From Trametes villosa (lineage: Eukaryota; Basidiomycota; Agaricomycetes; Polyporales; Polyporaceae): a DNA stretch of 64,000 bases. The notes beneath the pieces are model-generated. The model made no database searches, was not told the origin of the DNA, and saw only the letters and a list, made by a program, of their open reading frames with translations. The stretch is taken from NCBI GenBank assembly GCA_002964805.2, contig PUDQ02000044.1, positions 1 through 64,000 of the forward strand. Direction: 5' to 3'. Made by a program: the position numbers and the translations under genes. Numbering within the stretch: position 1 is the first letter of the stretch; every line of letters begins with the position of its first letter. Positions 31,601 through 45,300 of this stretch are shown here, piece after piece.

Positions 31601-34064
31601 GCGTGAGCGTGCCCGTCTTGTCGCTGAACACGTACTCGATCTGGCCCAGCTCTTCGACGAGCGAAGAGGTGCGGCAGAGCGCTGCCGTGTCCGTCTTCGC
31701 GTAGTACATGTCCAGGTCCGAGTTGATCAGCTGCGCCTGCTGGAACTTCACCACCTCCATCGTCACGATCAGCGAGATCGGGATCAGGTTGTTGTACAGG
31801 ATGATGAACGTCAGGATGTCTGCGCGCCGTCAGCGTGCGGGCGCGGGCGGTCGGAGGGACAGCATACCTTCGATGAACCCCTTCGCTGTGGGAGCTGTGA
31901 GCGACGGGCCGACCACGAGACGCGGCGCACGTACCTCTACCACTGACGGTCGACGTCTCGAGGAGGTACCACTGCTTGCTGGAGAAGAACCACTGCGGCA
32001 CGTTCAACACAGTTCAGATGAACGAGCGGAGTACTTACTGTGCGAATACTGCTGCCGATGGTCGATCCGAGAGACAGCGCGACCAGGAAGAGGAACAAAA
32101 ACACGATGTGCACGTTCACCTGCCGCTCGACCGACGTCCGCTTAATGGGCGCCGCCGTCGCGTTCCGCATCAGCTTCGTTTCATGGCCGGTGAACACGAC
32201 GAGCCCGTACGCCCACGGCGTATTCCTGATCTGCGCGCCACGCAGCAGCAGCTGGTCGGGCCCGAGCGGGACCTGCTTCGGCACGCCGCCACCGGAGACG
32301 AGCTCTACCGTGCCCTCGTACGTGTACAGCGAGTTGTTCGGGTGCTCGGAGCGGAGCGTCCCGTGCAGCGCCGTGACGAGGTGTGGGGAGGTCAGATTCG
32401 CCGTCTGCGGCGACGCCTGTTTGATCTTCAGGTTCGTCTCGCTGGAAACGGTGAGCACGGGCATGTGGGCAGTCGGCGAACGCACCTACCCGTCGAGGTT
32501 GGACGTCTCGATGTAGCAGAAGCCCTCGGGTTCGCTCGAGCTGAGGAGGAGCACGTCTGCGGGGATGAACTCGTCGCTCTCGAGACGCAAAACGTCGCCG
32601 ACTGCGATATCCTTCCACTTCTTCTCGACGAAGGTGCCGTCCGGCCCGAGCACCTTTGCTTTGCGGGAGTTGAGCTCCGAGTCGGACTGGTGGCGTTTCT
32701 GGACGGCGGCAGGCGGGTTAGCGCGGCTCTGGCGAACTCACCAAATGGGGAATGGCGGAAGATGTTGGCGGTCGTTTGCGTGCTTATTACGTCGCGCCGG
32801 GCGCACGTCCTCTCGCAAGCTAACAAATGCGACCGCCATGAAACAGCGTGTGGAGGGAACTCACCAGGTCCTCCTGAGTCTCTTTGAACGCCGAGGCTAG
32901 TAGTACAACAGCGAGCGGGGCGATAGTCGTGTATCGGTTCGTGGGCGAGACGTCGGGTATCTGCTGGATGAGCGCGGTGAAGAGGAAGAACAGGTTGGCG
33001 TATTTCGAGAATTGCTCTGCAAGAGATGGACGTGTGAGCGGCTGCGAGCGAGACTGCGGGCGAGGCATTGGAGGAAAGCGCGGATAGATGTACCCCGGAC
33101 GGCGCGGTGTGCGGGCAGTGCGGAATGCGAGGGCGTGTACTGATCATTCAATACATGCTTGCACCCTCCAACGGGTTCCCGAGTGTCAATCAGGGCGGCG
33201 GTGGCCTTGGACACTCAGGAATGCGTGGACGTCGACCGTCCCGCATTCGTGGACGTCGCAAAGTGGACACGGCGCGATGTACGACGTCAACCCGCACCGG
33301 GCAACCCGCCACCCCGACATAACTCTCTCGAGCCCCCAGACCACCCGTACCCAGCAGTTTGCACCTCAGGTAGCTGCAGGCTCGCCGGTAGGGTAGAACA
33401 ATATTGACAAGATGTAGCTTGATTGACCGCGGGGCACCCATACCATTCGCCAGACGAGTGAGACATAATTGGCAGTATACGCACCGAGGAGGAACTTGGG
33501 TACGAAGCTCGCGAGGTTATATTTGCTCGTCGAGACGTAGTTGTTGCAGAAGTCCGCGTTCGCATCGGGGTTGTTGAGCGCGATGACCCGGTTCCCGGTG
33601 AGCACCTTCTCCTTCCGCTGCCACGGCCAGTGGATGTCCGCCAACCGCTTCTTGAACGACTTGCTCGGCGCGCGCTTGTGTGTCCTCGCGCCCGCGCCCG
33701 AGCTCGAGCCTGAGGGGCCAGGGAAGGACGCGGAGCCGACGAACGGCTTCGCGCCGGGCTGGTCGTCGTCGAAGGACCACGAGTCGGGCGGGATGGAGGT
33801 CGGGAGGCTGAGCTGTGAGTTCCCGTAGCCGGCGGGGGGCGCGCCGGAGCGTGCAAGAGGCAGGCCGCTCTCCTTGGACTGCATGGCGGCGGGGCGGCCG
33901 AAGGCGGAGTCGGGCACGTCGTCGTCCTCATCGTCGAAGAAGGGGTCCATGCCCTGAGGGTGGGGAGGGGAGGACGAGGGTGGGTAGCCAGAGTTGGCGG
34001 GCTGGTACTGCTGGCGGGAGGCGGGGTTGGCCTGGGAGACCAAGCGGACGAAGTCGTCGCTCAT
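28638..34064 (-). CDS. drs2: P4-ATPase phospholipid flippase, Drs2/ATP8A type (complete)
   Basis: Aminophospholipid flippase of trans-Golgi/endosome membranes; moves phosphatidylserine/ethanolamine to the cytosolic leaflet. Twenty exons on the minus strand, from 34064-33485, 33016-32865, 32698-32490, 32441-32039, 31992-31941, 31885-31868 (18 nt), 31819-31260, down to 29269-29244 (26 nt) and 28797-28638; every phase closes, 1290 residues. A disordered N-terminus is followed by TM1-2 ([33 protein letters not shown]). Actuator-domain DGET is at 313-316 and TM4 PISL at 485-488. The phosphorylation site is D538 ([10 protein letters not shown]). The hinge is [20 protein letters not shown], with the last TM segments from [11 protein letters not shown] on. 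PISL and overall order favour the Drs2 class over Dnf or Neo1. Introns 1 and 2 are 468 and 166 nt. Source gene of the two truncated copies to the right. Confidence 0.95.
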
Positions 34065-37000
34065 CGTAGCCAGCGATGAGCTCGGGGGAGGAGACGGCGA
34101 GGAGAGGGAGAGATGTGTCGGAGAGCGTCTGAGTGCGCTGCCTCCTCCTGTTCCCTGCGCAGCCCGTACGCGCCCACAACGGCCGACCGGGTTAGGGTCA
34201 GGTCGAGCGCCGGCTGGCTGCCCATCGCGATCGACGTCATCGCCGCCGCGTCCCACTGCGCTCCCTCGCTGCTGCACTCGCTCTCCCTGCACTCGCTCTC
34301 GTGCCGTCTGCTGAGTGCGCACGTCTGTCCGTCACGCCCGTGTCCCTCCCGCGCTCGTTCCGAGGACGCCCTGCCGCGCCCGTGCTGCATGTCCAACCCC
34401 GAGCTCGAGCTCGAGGGTGTTTCTAGTCTCCCCAAGCGGCTTGCGCTCAGCCGTCCCCCGCCCGCCCCGTCCGACTCCCGCGCGCGTTGCCCCTGGTGCA
34501 TAGTGCTATGGTTGCACCAGTCTGGCCCCAGGTCAGTCCCCCGACCCTCTCCGCCCCGCGTTCCTCCTTCCCTCGCATCGGACGCCCGCGCGGACTGCAT
34601 ACAGCCACTCCGGCCTCCGCCCACGCGCCCCGTCCAACACGACCGCGATTTCGCCTAGAAAGCGCATGGATCTTCTGACAGAATACATTAATGGTCTTCC
34701 AGCCCCCTCGCGCGCGTGCATCCACCTGCACGGCGCACGTCCTGCGGACGTTCCGCATCTGCTCTCGTCCTGTGCCCGGGCTTGCTGCAGGTCGAGCATG
34801 CGCGCCGGCAGCATAAGTCGATCTATCACGCCCCCAAGGTGAGTTCAATCGTATCTATTTTTCTCCTACTACGCTTCGGGAATAGGCCCCGTCCAATTCC
34901 TCTCGCGCGCGAACGCATCCCCGCGTCGAGCCGCGCGACCCCCTGTCCTGCTTGATGCACAGAAACTCTTCTAGTCACTCAAGGTACGTTCTCTTAGCAT
35001 ACTACGCCGAATCATGTAATGTTCAAGCCGTCGCCCGCACCGGGGACTCTATCGACGATCCGCCGCCTGCCTTCACAATAGGCGCTCAAAATATAGACAC
35101 TTTCCGCCGATGCGTTCTGAGCCTCCCTGGGCACCGCCCGCAAGCGCGAAACGACATCTAACGTACAAGGGGGGCCGTGCTACTCGACGGTCCACCAGGT
35201 ACGCACACAGCAGGGTTCTTGGCTACGCCCCCTACCAGCTGGAGCACCGACCCGACCGCGTCTGCAGTCCGCGCCGCCTCCGCTGCTCGCCCCGCACGCG
35301 CATAGTGAGTACGAACACCGTCGGCACTGCTGCGCCCGCCACCCCGCGCACTCACGCGCTGTGTCAGAGCCGCGTAGGCCCAGAGCACGCCGTCAGCCCC
35401 ATCGGTGCGGCGCACACCCGGAGCACGGCGTCGGGATCTGTCGTAGATGTGCGTGAGTACCGCTGCGCTACAGTCTCCGAGGACATACTCACACTCTCGA
35501 TGCGGCAGAGATGGGCGAGGGGGGACGGGGGGCGAGAGAGCGCGGGATGGACGGATGGACGGATGGACGGATGGACGGATGGACGGACGGACGGGGAGGG
35601 GGCGATGCGTGCTCCCTGCACGTCCCTCCAGGTTTTGTGTGCCCCTGGGGTGCACGGACCACACCGCACCACGGCGTGCTTGCGCGCGCGCACGTCCGAC
35701 CCCGTCGCCCCTCGCTTCCCTCCTCGGGCCCCCGGGCGTGCTCCGCCGCCGTCGCACTGCACTAGGAGCCCCCGCGCGCACCGCGGGCTGCGTCGTCATC
35801 TCCCGCGCACGGCGCACCCGAGCAGCGATGCGCTCCGCCGTCCGCCATCCATCCGTCGTCGGCCTGTGCGGCCAGCGGAGACGCCGTCTCGTCCTCAGCA
35901 GCCCGCAGCAGCCCGGGGCGGCAAGACGGCGCATCGCACACCGGCAGCAACACGAGCACGCACGACGCAGACGAGGTGGACAGACGCAGCACGGTGCTCG
36001 CTACGACGGCCGGGCGATATCTCGGTGCCCCAGACAGTCCCCGAAGCAGCGCGCCCGCGCCCCAGGCCCTGGTCGGCGGCGATGCACCTCGAGCCCCCAT
36101 GACGTGCACGGCACGTTCCGCCGCAGAGCACGGAGAGCACGTCACTCCGTCCGATGTGCATCACGCGCGGCACGGCGTGGTGCCCGCCCGCGCCCGATCG
36201 AGCGCACTCCCGAGGGAGAGACGGTGCGCACTAGTGGAAACGCGCGCCCGTGTCGGGTCCTGGCCGCCGCCCCGCCGCCGCCCCGTCCACTCACGCACTC
36301 CCCACGCCACGGACGCCGCTGTGAGGACGGCGCTCGATCCGCAACAGCCTGCACCAAACTCCCGACACCGCGGCGCTGCATAGGTGAGTGCGTCCACTCT
36401 GCGTCCGCACACGCGCCGTACGTACGCACCAGTGGCATGATCGGATGCGAATAGTATGCACCTCCCTCGACGTCATGCGCGTTCTGCCCGCCCCGGTCTC
36501 CGTCCCCGTCTGCACGCCTGACAGCGAGTGCACTGTGCCGCCCGATTCCCGACTCGTGTTCCGGGGCTGCGTGTCTCTCGCGTCCAGGGCCCGCCGTAGC
36601 AGGGCGTCATTGAGTGGGCGATGTGTACGCTCGCAGTTCGTGCGCGCCGCGCGCGTCCGACGAGTAGCTATTTGGGCACCGGATGCATACTCGTGCATTG
36701 CATGGATGCGGTTCTACCTGCTCCCCGCGATCGAGGAGCGGCGAGTGCGAGTGCTCGCTGTCGCAGTGCCGCCGCCGCCCGTTCCGGCTAACTCCTGTGC
36801 GTGTGTGGTTCAGGCTGGCATTCTCGGTGCACGAAATCTACCCCCCAGGTTTTCGGCCTGTGGCGGGGAATCGGACACAGTGCCGTGCGACTGTACCCGT
36901 CTCGAGTTCCGCAGGCGTCGTATCCAGCTAACGGGCGGTGTAGATTAGTACGAGCCCGAGAGCGTGTCTGAGCTCCGCAGAACGAGGCTGCACGACCCCG

Positions 37001-40000
37001 CGCACACGTAGTATCGACCGCTGGTGCTCTTCGCTCCGATGTCGACGACTGGCAGCCGGGTCCGTCCACATTCTATGCATGGGCCCGCGCTCCTGCGGCG
37101 AGCCGCGACGGTAACCGGCGTTTGAAATATAGAGTATGTACACCATTCATAGGTACTTTGTTCTGGTCCCGGGGACCTGTTCATTCCCCCGCAACGCCTA
37201 GCATGATACAAGCCCGCGTCGACTGGGCGCGGTGCGTCCGCGCTCGCCGCCCGGTTCGTCCGTGCGCGGGTGTACTGCATGGAACAGCCGTCGATTCGGC
37301 GCAGAGCCCTCCAGGCTCGCGCGGTGCGCGGAGTCCAGGCGAATGTCAGTTCGCAGCCGCCCGTCTCATCACGGTTCACGGGCGGAGCCGCATTGCTGCC
37401 CGCGCACGATCCGGAGTCGCTCGTGGGGGTGCTATTCGCGCGCAGTGGGCCGCTCGCACAGTCGGATAACGGTGGGGCACCGTACGCGAGAGTGCGTGGA
37501 CGATAGTCACTCCCACTGGCTGCGCCACGGACCCGGAGCGCGTACTGACCGGATTAGCAAAACTACATATCCCCGCCGCGCACTCGATGTCGTTGCTCGC
37601 GCGCTGCGTCATGAATAATAATAGTTTGAGTACGCCTCGCCCCCACATCCAGAGCAGAACGCGCCCAGCTCCGGTCGAAGGCGGAGGCGAGCAGGGCAGA
37701 CTTCACCGCTTCGCATGCCAGTGCTCGCAGCGCTCGAGCTCGACCGTCTGTGCACTTCCGCGAGCACGCGTCTTCGACGTTCAATGCGCAGTGCGTGGGC
37801 ACAACGCCGGAGTAGTAGCAGCAGCCGTCAAAGCGTGCAGAGGACCACGGGCGCAGCGGCCAGGTGAAGGCTCGCTCAGCTCGAAGAACAAGCGAGGGTG
37901 CATCGGGAGGCATCCGCGGTCGCGCTATTCGTTCGCCCGGCCCGCCCTGGTAGTGCTGTGTACCTCGTACACCCCGAGGCCCGATTCTTCGCCTCTTATC
38001 GCGCGACGCGCTGTAAGTAGACCACACCCGCGCCGAGCCCGGCGGCGGTCGGCAGCACTTGAGGTCGACACACGCAACGGGTAGTTGACCCAGAAATGCC
38101 CCCGGCGCGCAATCTGCCCGCTGCACTGCGTGCGAGCTCACTCGAGTACAGGCCGTGTTTGAACCGGATCGAGCGCACACGCCAGCCACTAAATACTCAA
38201 GGCTCGGCGGGCCGTCGGCAGCTACGACCGCCGTGACACATGGTGTGGCTGCATACAGAGGCTCGCACGCACTCCGCAACGCCGGGCAACTCACAGTTAT
38301 CACCATACAGCCGCCGGAGTCAGCGGCTTGCGGCCGGCCTCTAACGCGACAGTGATGGTGTAGCCCGCCCGTGCGTGGGGCGTGCATGGGGCGTGCAAGG
38401 GGAGACCGGCGTCGGATGATGTGTAGACACGGTCGGGGAATACAATTTGTGCGCTGTACTGGTGTTTGAACACGGAGGCCGTGCTAGTGCCCAAGGTCGG
38501 CATGCACATGCCGAGGCATCGAAAGGCCTCGCCCCGCTCACCCTGTCATAGTATCATTGCCTGGCCTGCGCGTTCGCGTCAACGCACGCACCGTGCCCGA
38601 GATGCCGGGGACTCCGTACCGCGAGCAAGAGCGCATCAGTGCGCGAACAGACGTGCAAAGAACTACCACAGACGTACCATGGTGTGCGAACCAGGTGGAC
38701 GGGCGGCGGCCTAGAGCGACAGAGTATGGAGCTCGTACTGCCCATACGAGCTGCCTCGCGGCTCGTGAGTGCACAGGCGCGACGACGTACCTTTAAAATT
38801 GCTAGCCCACATCACGTCGGCGCGAGCAGGTCGGCTCCGTGAATGGCACCTTGCCGCTGAGTCTTCAGACAGCTGATGAGTCACAGGCTTGCAGAGCGGC
38901 GGCTGGGTGAATCTGCTGCGGACAGCGGCGTGGACCTACAAGTCCCCCACAGCGCGGTGGCATTTTGCCTACCTACGCTAGACGACGTTCTTAGAAACTT
39001 CCCCCCGACTGAACTGCTGCGCAACTCACCGGAGAACCACGCCACTGCTCAAAGCCACGGACCCGAGGTGCGTGTGTACCGTGCACTCGGGTCAGCCTGC
39101 AAAAATAGCGCACAGCACGAGACTGGAGGACAGCGCGCTTGTGGAGTTCGTACCCGCGAGGGGGAGCACATCGCGCACCGGGGATCTGGATACCACTGCG
39201 TAACTCTCCGAGACGAACCCTGACCGGGACGAGGCAAAATACCAGGAAGTGAGACGTACTCTAGTATGCATGGAGGTTCCCCCCGACGAATGCGGATCGC
39301 GGGGAGAAGAATCCGCGCGATTGCCCCTGGTTGTTGCTCCGGGGCGGGGCGCCGAGCGTTGACGTCGTGTCACGGCATTCCACTTCGGCTCGCTAGTCAG
39401 TGGGCGCGATGTAGAGCGGGTGGGGGCGCCGGTCAGGCCCTATCGGGCTACGCGTGGGAGGTGTGCTGATTGATGGGTAGCGCAACACTGAGGAGCTTGG
39501 AGAACTCACTATTGCAAGCTATTCCAGGGCTTCCCCCGGGAGTTTTGTGCAGTAGACCGACGAGCTGTTGGAGACTTACCGAATCTCAAACAATCCAGAT
39601 GACCGTGGTGTACCCGAACAAGAGAGAGCTTTCTTCGTGCGGGAGTTGAATCACCGTCACGCCCTCGCGGAGACGAACAACTAGGGGACATGAGCTGATG
39701 CCAGCGTGATGCAGACTCCGTTAAGGTATTCAGACTCACCGTTGTGTGCGCAAAAGGCACCCGGACATCCGGTGCATGAATCCGTACATCGGCGCAACGG
39801 ACGGACGAGGCCCAATCGGCAAGCGAGACAGAAAGTGAGATGGAATACAGTGACTCGCGAGCAGCGTCGCATCGCGAAGGCGCACCTGTTACTCTGTATG
39901 GATGCCTCTTTGCGCCACACAGGTGTGCGCACGCGGACTCGCGCGAGACACTTCCATCGGCATAGAGACACTTCGCGGCCTCCTGCAGGAGCATACGCTG

Positions 40001-40851
40001 CCGGGCCGCAACCACAGCACTCCCGCGCGCGCCCTCGCGCACGCACCGCTCTGTGGAAGCTCGCGCCGGTACCCTCGATAGGAGCCTGATACTGCCCCAG
40101 TGCCCGCGCAAAGCGATCACCGCCGCGTGGCGGCCGCCGCGCATGCCCTCGTCGGCCTCGGGCCTCGCCGTAGAGGTATGTAGAGCACACAACGGTATAC
40201 GCCTGCTAGTGCTGCATTTAGAATAACGCGCACCTTGGCTTAATCGGAAACCCACAGTGGGAGTGTGCACCGTTGTGCATCACAATCAAGAAACTATGCA
40301 GTACGAAAATAAGCTATTGCACTCCTATCCTGGTATGATACGGGAAGGGTACTCACTGGCGTGCGAAGTTGGCGGCGGCGGCGGATTGCGAGCGTTCGAG
40401 GTCAGGTCATGCTCAACGCCGCAAGCTGCCGGAGCCACTGTGAGATATGCGCTTTCGGGCCGCACGCGAGTGAATATCACACTTACCGACTCCGGCGACG
40501 GTATACTAAACATACACGCGCTTTGGGGGTCGCCGAATCTGGGGATGCGCAGACCGGCGTCGCGGAGGCCTGCGTCGCATGCACGGGATGTTGACGCGGC
40601 TCGAACGGGCAGCCAATCGGCCTCCCGCCCGGCCGCAGCCTGTTCGCCTCCCGAATTTTATGAGAGAAATACGGCCTGCGTAAAGTGCCAAATCGGTGAT
40701 CCGGGTGCCTCCCGCAGCGGATATGGGAATGCCAAACGACGTACCGTGAAATGGGCGTCGGGGCACGGGGCACTAGCAAAACACCTCAGGTCAGGCCTGG
40801 CATCCTCCCCACCCGAGCACCGCCCCCACCCTGTCCAAACATCCCTCAGCA
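34065..40851. other. Unit 1 spacer: flippase promoter region and 6-kb gene-poor DNA
   Basis: First about 700 bp: flippase promoter and 5' UTR, pyrimidine-rich, conserved in all three units. The rest is GC-rich DNA repeated in units 2 and 3. Long open frames occur on both strands but have no recognised domain. For the largest minus-strand frame (39509-40270), differences from its unit-2 counterpart are mostly replacements, so coding is unlikely. Contains the tetranucleotide-like array at 35545-35594 and one copy of the 30-bp motif at 36447-36476. Confidence 0.6.
35545..35594. repeat. Microsatellite (GGATGGAC)5 + GGACGGACGG, unit 1
   Basis: Five 8-bp units in unit 1; the same site has two units at 47315-47340 and at about 59594-59619. 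A length difference of 24 bp between duplication units. Confidence 0.85.
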
Positions 40852-41893
40852 ATGCCCGCCCGCCGTCGTCTTGCCTTTGTCGAGGTCACCGCTCAGGCCA
40901 TCCTTGCCCCAAAGAAGACCCAGCCCGGGAACAGCGGAAACAAGCGGGACTACAAGAAGGGCGAGCTGCGCGAAGACGTGGGCGGGAGCCTGAGTGAGTA
41001 CAATTTTTGATAGGCGGGGGACCAATAGCAGCGGGCTGACAACCTGAGCAGTCCACCGCTCCGGGGACCCGAACGCGAAGATGAAGTACTCCACCAAGGG
41101 GTACGCGGGGCTCGTCGAGAAGTACCGGCTCAAGCTGGTTGGCTGGCCGCCCTCGGTCCCGTTTGCGAACTTCAGCAGCATCCTAGGCGGCATCGAGCCG
41201 ATCGAGACGCTGCACACGGCGTGGCGCAAACACTTCCTCTACTTCGACGTCGCCACGGACGAGGACGTCGAGAACGCGAGGCGGGACCTCCTGAGCGTGC
41301 ATCCGAACCCGGCGCTCATCGACGCGAAGATCGAGAAGAGGGAGGTCGAGGAGGAGGGGGGATGCGACCCAAAGGCGGAGGGAGGAGTCGAGGGCGAGCA
41401 GCAGGACTCGAAGCAAACAGAGGTGAGGACCGGCAAGGGCAGGCGGACGGGCGTTGTCGTCGACGCGGCCGCCCACCATCCCGGCAGCTTCGAGATCATG
41501 GGCTTTCATCCGACGTCGACGCAGCCCTCTGTCGACCTCCCGGACCGCACGAAGACGCAGCGATCGGACATGGGGCTGCCACACTGCCGGCCCGGGGAGC
41601 TCGGGGTGCGCCCGCTGGAGCGTCGGGGGGGCGGGGTGAAGGGCCGCGCGTATGTTATCGAGGGCGACACTGGGGAGGATGCGGAAGAGTCGTATTGGCT
41701 CACCGACGAGCCGGTGGGAGACTTTGAGCCAGGGCCGTCGACTCAACGCGAGCGCCGCGAGCCCGAGGATGCGACCGAGACGTTCTCCGAGAGCGAGCAC
41801 GGCAGCCCCAAGCGCGAGTCCGACGATATCGAGTCTGCCTCGAGACTTTCGACCAGGGAGGCGATGTCGGACATCGAGGAGTGGGAGTGTTGA
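40852..41893 (+). CDS. Hypothetical two-exon protein, copy in unit 1
   Basis: Exons 40852-40993 and 41052-41893 (intron 58 nt), 327 residues. I do not recognise a named domain. A basic N-terminus (MPARRRLAFVEV) precedes a compact block at about 55-125 containing KYRLKLVGWPPSVPFANFS and LHTAWRKHFLYFDV; I recall similar K-Y-x-V/L-x-GWP motifs in uncharacterised agaricomycete proteins, unverified. The C-terminal half is acidic and probably disordered (EDAEESYWLTDEP, runs of Glu/Ser/Asp). No signal peptide or membrane segment. Compared with the unit-2 copy, residues 36-126, 181-231 and 246-288 are identical while the linkers between them differ heavily, which favours a real protein with constrained segments. 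Convergent with the truncated flippase of the next unit. Confidence 0.75.
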
Positions 41894-42387
41894 CGGGTGC
41901 GGCAGGCCGAGCCTGTGTCTGAGCTCAGTCGGAGTCGGCTGTTTCTCGAGTTTTCTTGTGGTTTCCCGTCGTGCGCGGTTGTGTTACCATAGCTATTCAA
42001 CAATTTGGTGTTCGCGGCATACACACGAGCGTGCACAACGGATCGGGCGAGGTGGTGGCGGCGGCAAGAGTCTCGAGCAGCGACCGGCGCTTCGAACGAC
42101 GCGGCTTGCCTTATTCGACTCGCTATATACTGAACGCTTCGCCCCGCCGCTACCACTGCACCGCTCGACGCTCGTACAGTCCCCGCGGAATTCTCCCGGC
42201 TCTGCATGATATGTACACTATCGAATACAGGGGTGCTGCCCACCGTCGCCGTCGGAGCCTTCGCAGTCGGCGGTCAGAGCAAAATATTTGTTGTGAGGGA
42301 GGGCGGCAGGGGGCTCGACAGACATGCTCATTGCGAACGAGACTATGTACACGGGAGAGGACCGGAGTCCCAGTGCCTATGACTACA
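41894..42387. other. Unit 1 to unit 2 boundary region
   Basis: Tail downstream of the hypothetical gene, which reaches the duplication junction at 42510/42511. The last part encodes the foreign tail of the truncated flippase on the minus strand. The same tail stands before unit 3, so one ancestral junction was copied. Confidence 0.7.
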
Positions 42388-45300
42388 CTACCTGACTATC
42401 CCTTTCTTTCTCCGTCCCCTCGCCCCCAATCCGCGCAGACGTGCTCCTCGGGTCCGCGTCCGCCGCCGCCTGACTGCCGCGCCCCCGGAGATCCCATCCG
42501 ATCCACAGCACGCGACGTCCACGAACGGGTTCTGCGCGCCGCTGACCATCGCGCGGAGCTCGTCGAACGAGCGCCACGCCTCCTTGTCGTCGTCGCCGTC
42601 CCCGCGGTGGCTCTCGTCGACGACGTCCGCGTACGCGACCCCGCCGATGCTGCAGAACCGGAACTCCATCTCGTTGCGCGTGAGCGTGCCCGTCTTGTCG
42701 CTGAACACGTACTCGATCTGGCCCAGCTCCTCGACGAGCGACGACGTCCGGCACAGCGCCGCCGTGTCCGTCTTCGCGTAGTACATGTCCAGGTCCGAGT
42801 TGATCAGCTGCGCCTGCTGGAACTTCACCACCTCCATCGTCACGATCAGCGAGATCGGGATCAGGTTGTTGTACAGGATGATGAACGTCAGGATGTCTGC
42901 GCGCCGTCAGCGTGCGGGCGCGGGCGGTCGGCGGAACAGCATACCTTCGATGAACCCCTTCGCTGTGGGAGCTGTGAGCGACGGGCCGACCACGAGACGC
43001 GGCGCACGTACCTCTACCACTGACGGTCGACGTCTCGAGGAGGTACCACTGCTTGCTGGAGAAGAACCACTGCGGCACGTTCAACACAGTTCAGATGAAC
43101 AAGCGGAGTGCTTACTGTGCGAATACTGCTGCCGATGGTCGATCCGAGAGACAGCGCGACCAGGAAGAGGAACAAAAACACGATATGCACGTTGACCTGC
43201 CGCTCGACGGACGTCCGCTTGATAGGCGCCGCCGTCGCGTTCCGCATCAGCTTCGTTTCGTGGCCGGTGAACACGACGAGCCCGTACGCCCACGGCGTAT
43301 TCCTGATCTGCGCGCCACGGAGCAGCAGCTGGTCGGGCCCGAGCGGGACCTGCTTCGGCACGCAGCCACCGGAGACGAGCTCGACCGTGCCCTCGTACGT
43401 GTACAGCGAGTTGTTCGGGTGCTCGGAGCGGAGCGTCCCGTGCAGCGCCGTGACGAGGTGCGGAGAAGTCAGGTTCGCCGTCTGCGGCGACGCCTGCTTG
43501 ATCTTCAGGTTCGTCTCGCTGGGAACGGTGAGCAAGGGTACACGGGCAATCAGGGGACGCACCTACCCGTCGAGGTTGGACGTCTCGATGTAGCAGAAGC
43601 CCTCGGGTTCGCTCGAGCTGAGGAGCAGCACGTCCGCGGGGATGAACTCGTCGCTCTCCAGGCGCAGGACGTCGCCGACCGCGATATCCTTCCACTTCTT
43701 CTCGACGAAGGTGCCGTCTGGCCCGAGCACCTTTGCTTTGCGGGAGTTGAGCTCCGAGTCGGACTGGTGTCGTTTCTGGTCGAGGACGTAGCGGTCAGCG
43801 CGGTTGTTTAGCACTCGCCTGTAGACAAGCACTCACCAGGTCCTCCTGGGTCTCCTTGAACGCCGAGGCTAGTAGTACAACAGCGAGCGGGGCGATGGTC
43901 GTATAACGGTTCGTGGGCGAGACGTCGGGTATCTGCTGGATGAGCGCGGTGAAGAGGAAGAACAGGTTGGCGTATTTCGAGAATTGCTCTGCAAGAAATA
44001 GTCGTGTGAGCGGCTGCGAAGACTGCGGGCGAGGCACTGGGGAAAAGTACGGATAGATGGATCTCGGACGGCTCAGTGTGCGAGCCGTTGGGAATGCGAG
44101 GGCGCGTACTCAGCGATCCAACTCATCCTTGCACCCTCCACGGTGTGCGCAAGTATCGGTCAGAGCGCTGGTAACCCATGGGCGTTTGGCCATGCGCGGG
44201 CGTCGTCCGTGGTCCGTCGTCCTTCGCGCGTTCGTGATCGTCGCAAAGCGGACACGGCGCAGTGTGGGGCGCCAATCTACACCGAGCTACCCACCGCAAC
44301 ATAGTCATCTCGAGCTCCTAACTGCTTGAGCACGTCCTCCCCTGAGCACTATGTCCCGCGGGGCATGTTCCGCAGAACAACGGAACAGGCGTAGCTGCGT
44401 TCCTCAACCTCACGTCCATACTACATGCCGCCAGAGTGACTGCACCAATCAACGTGCTTAGGCTAGTCGACACTGACGACCGCCGACATAGCGCCTGCTC
44501 GCTGCTCGCACTGCGCCGCCACTCTTACACCGCCCCGCCCAGGCAATGTCCCCCTGGGGCCATCGCTTGAGCCACCCCGCGGCCGGTTAGGCTGATGTGG
44601 GTCGGGCTTGCCACGATTTGGAGCCTCTGTGAGGCGTTTTGTATAGCAAAAAGATGTGCATGCGCATATCGTGCGCACGTCGTCGGTATCGAGTAGCCCT
44701 TATGTGCAGCGAGCAGCACTACGCGCATAGGAGACGTGACCCATCTACTTCATCTGCTGGGGCGTAAGCAGCCCGGGCGCCTCCTTATGTTCTGCAGAAC
44801 ATGTTCCGCTGAACGCCTGACCCAACGGACAGGTCTTTCTGCAAGTGAGACTCCGCGCACGAATCGCGCGCAGAGGTAACCGTGACACGCCTGATCACCT
44901 CCTGGTGGCCAAGCGGTCTAGTTACCTCCGGATATTCCGCAGTACATGTGCCGCTGAACGCCTGCACCAGACGCTACCAGAGGACCGGACTTTCTGCGCA
45001 AAACGGACATGGCGCCATGTACGGCATCAACTCACACCTCGGTACTCCACACCACCCATACCCGCGAGTTTGTCCTTCAGGTTGATTGCATATTCGCTGA
45101 TAGGGTAGAGCCAAGTTACCTGGGTGTCTCTTGCATTGATCGTGGGGTACCCGCACCATTCCCATTCCCCAGACGAGTGAGACACGGACAGAAGAAGTGT
45201 ACGCACCGAGGAGGAACTTGGGCACGAAGCTGGCGAGGTTGTACTTGCTCGTCGAGACGTAGTTGTTGCAGAAGTCCGCGTTCGCGTCGGGGTTGTTGAG

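Noticed and set aside
30954..31946. 330-codon plus-strand frame opposite flippase exon 7
   Set aside because: Antisense shadow; its copies at 41956 and 53879 exist only because the flippase exon is duplicated.
35110..36454. Long overlapping frames in the spacer (and copies at 47138-48199 and 59504-60478)
   Set aside because: Arg/Ala/Pro-rich in several frames at once, as expected for high GC; they break at small indels between units and have no start context or domain.
39509..40270. 253-codon minus-strand frame conserved in unit 2 (51379-52161)
   Set aside because: Of the differences I could read between copies, most change the amino acid, and the N-terminal ends differ; this looks neutral.
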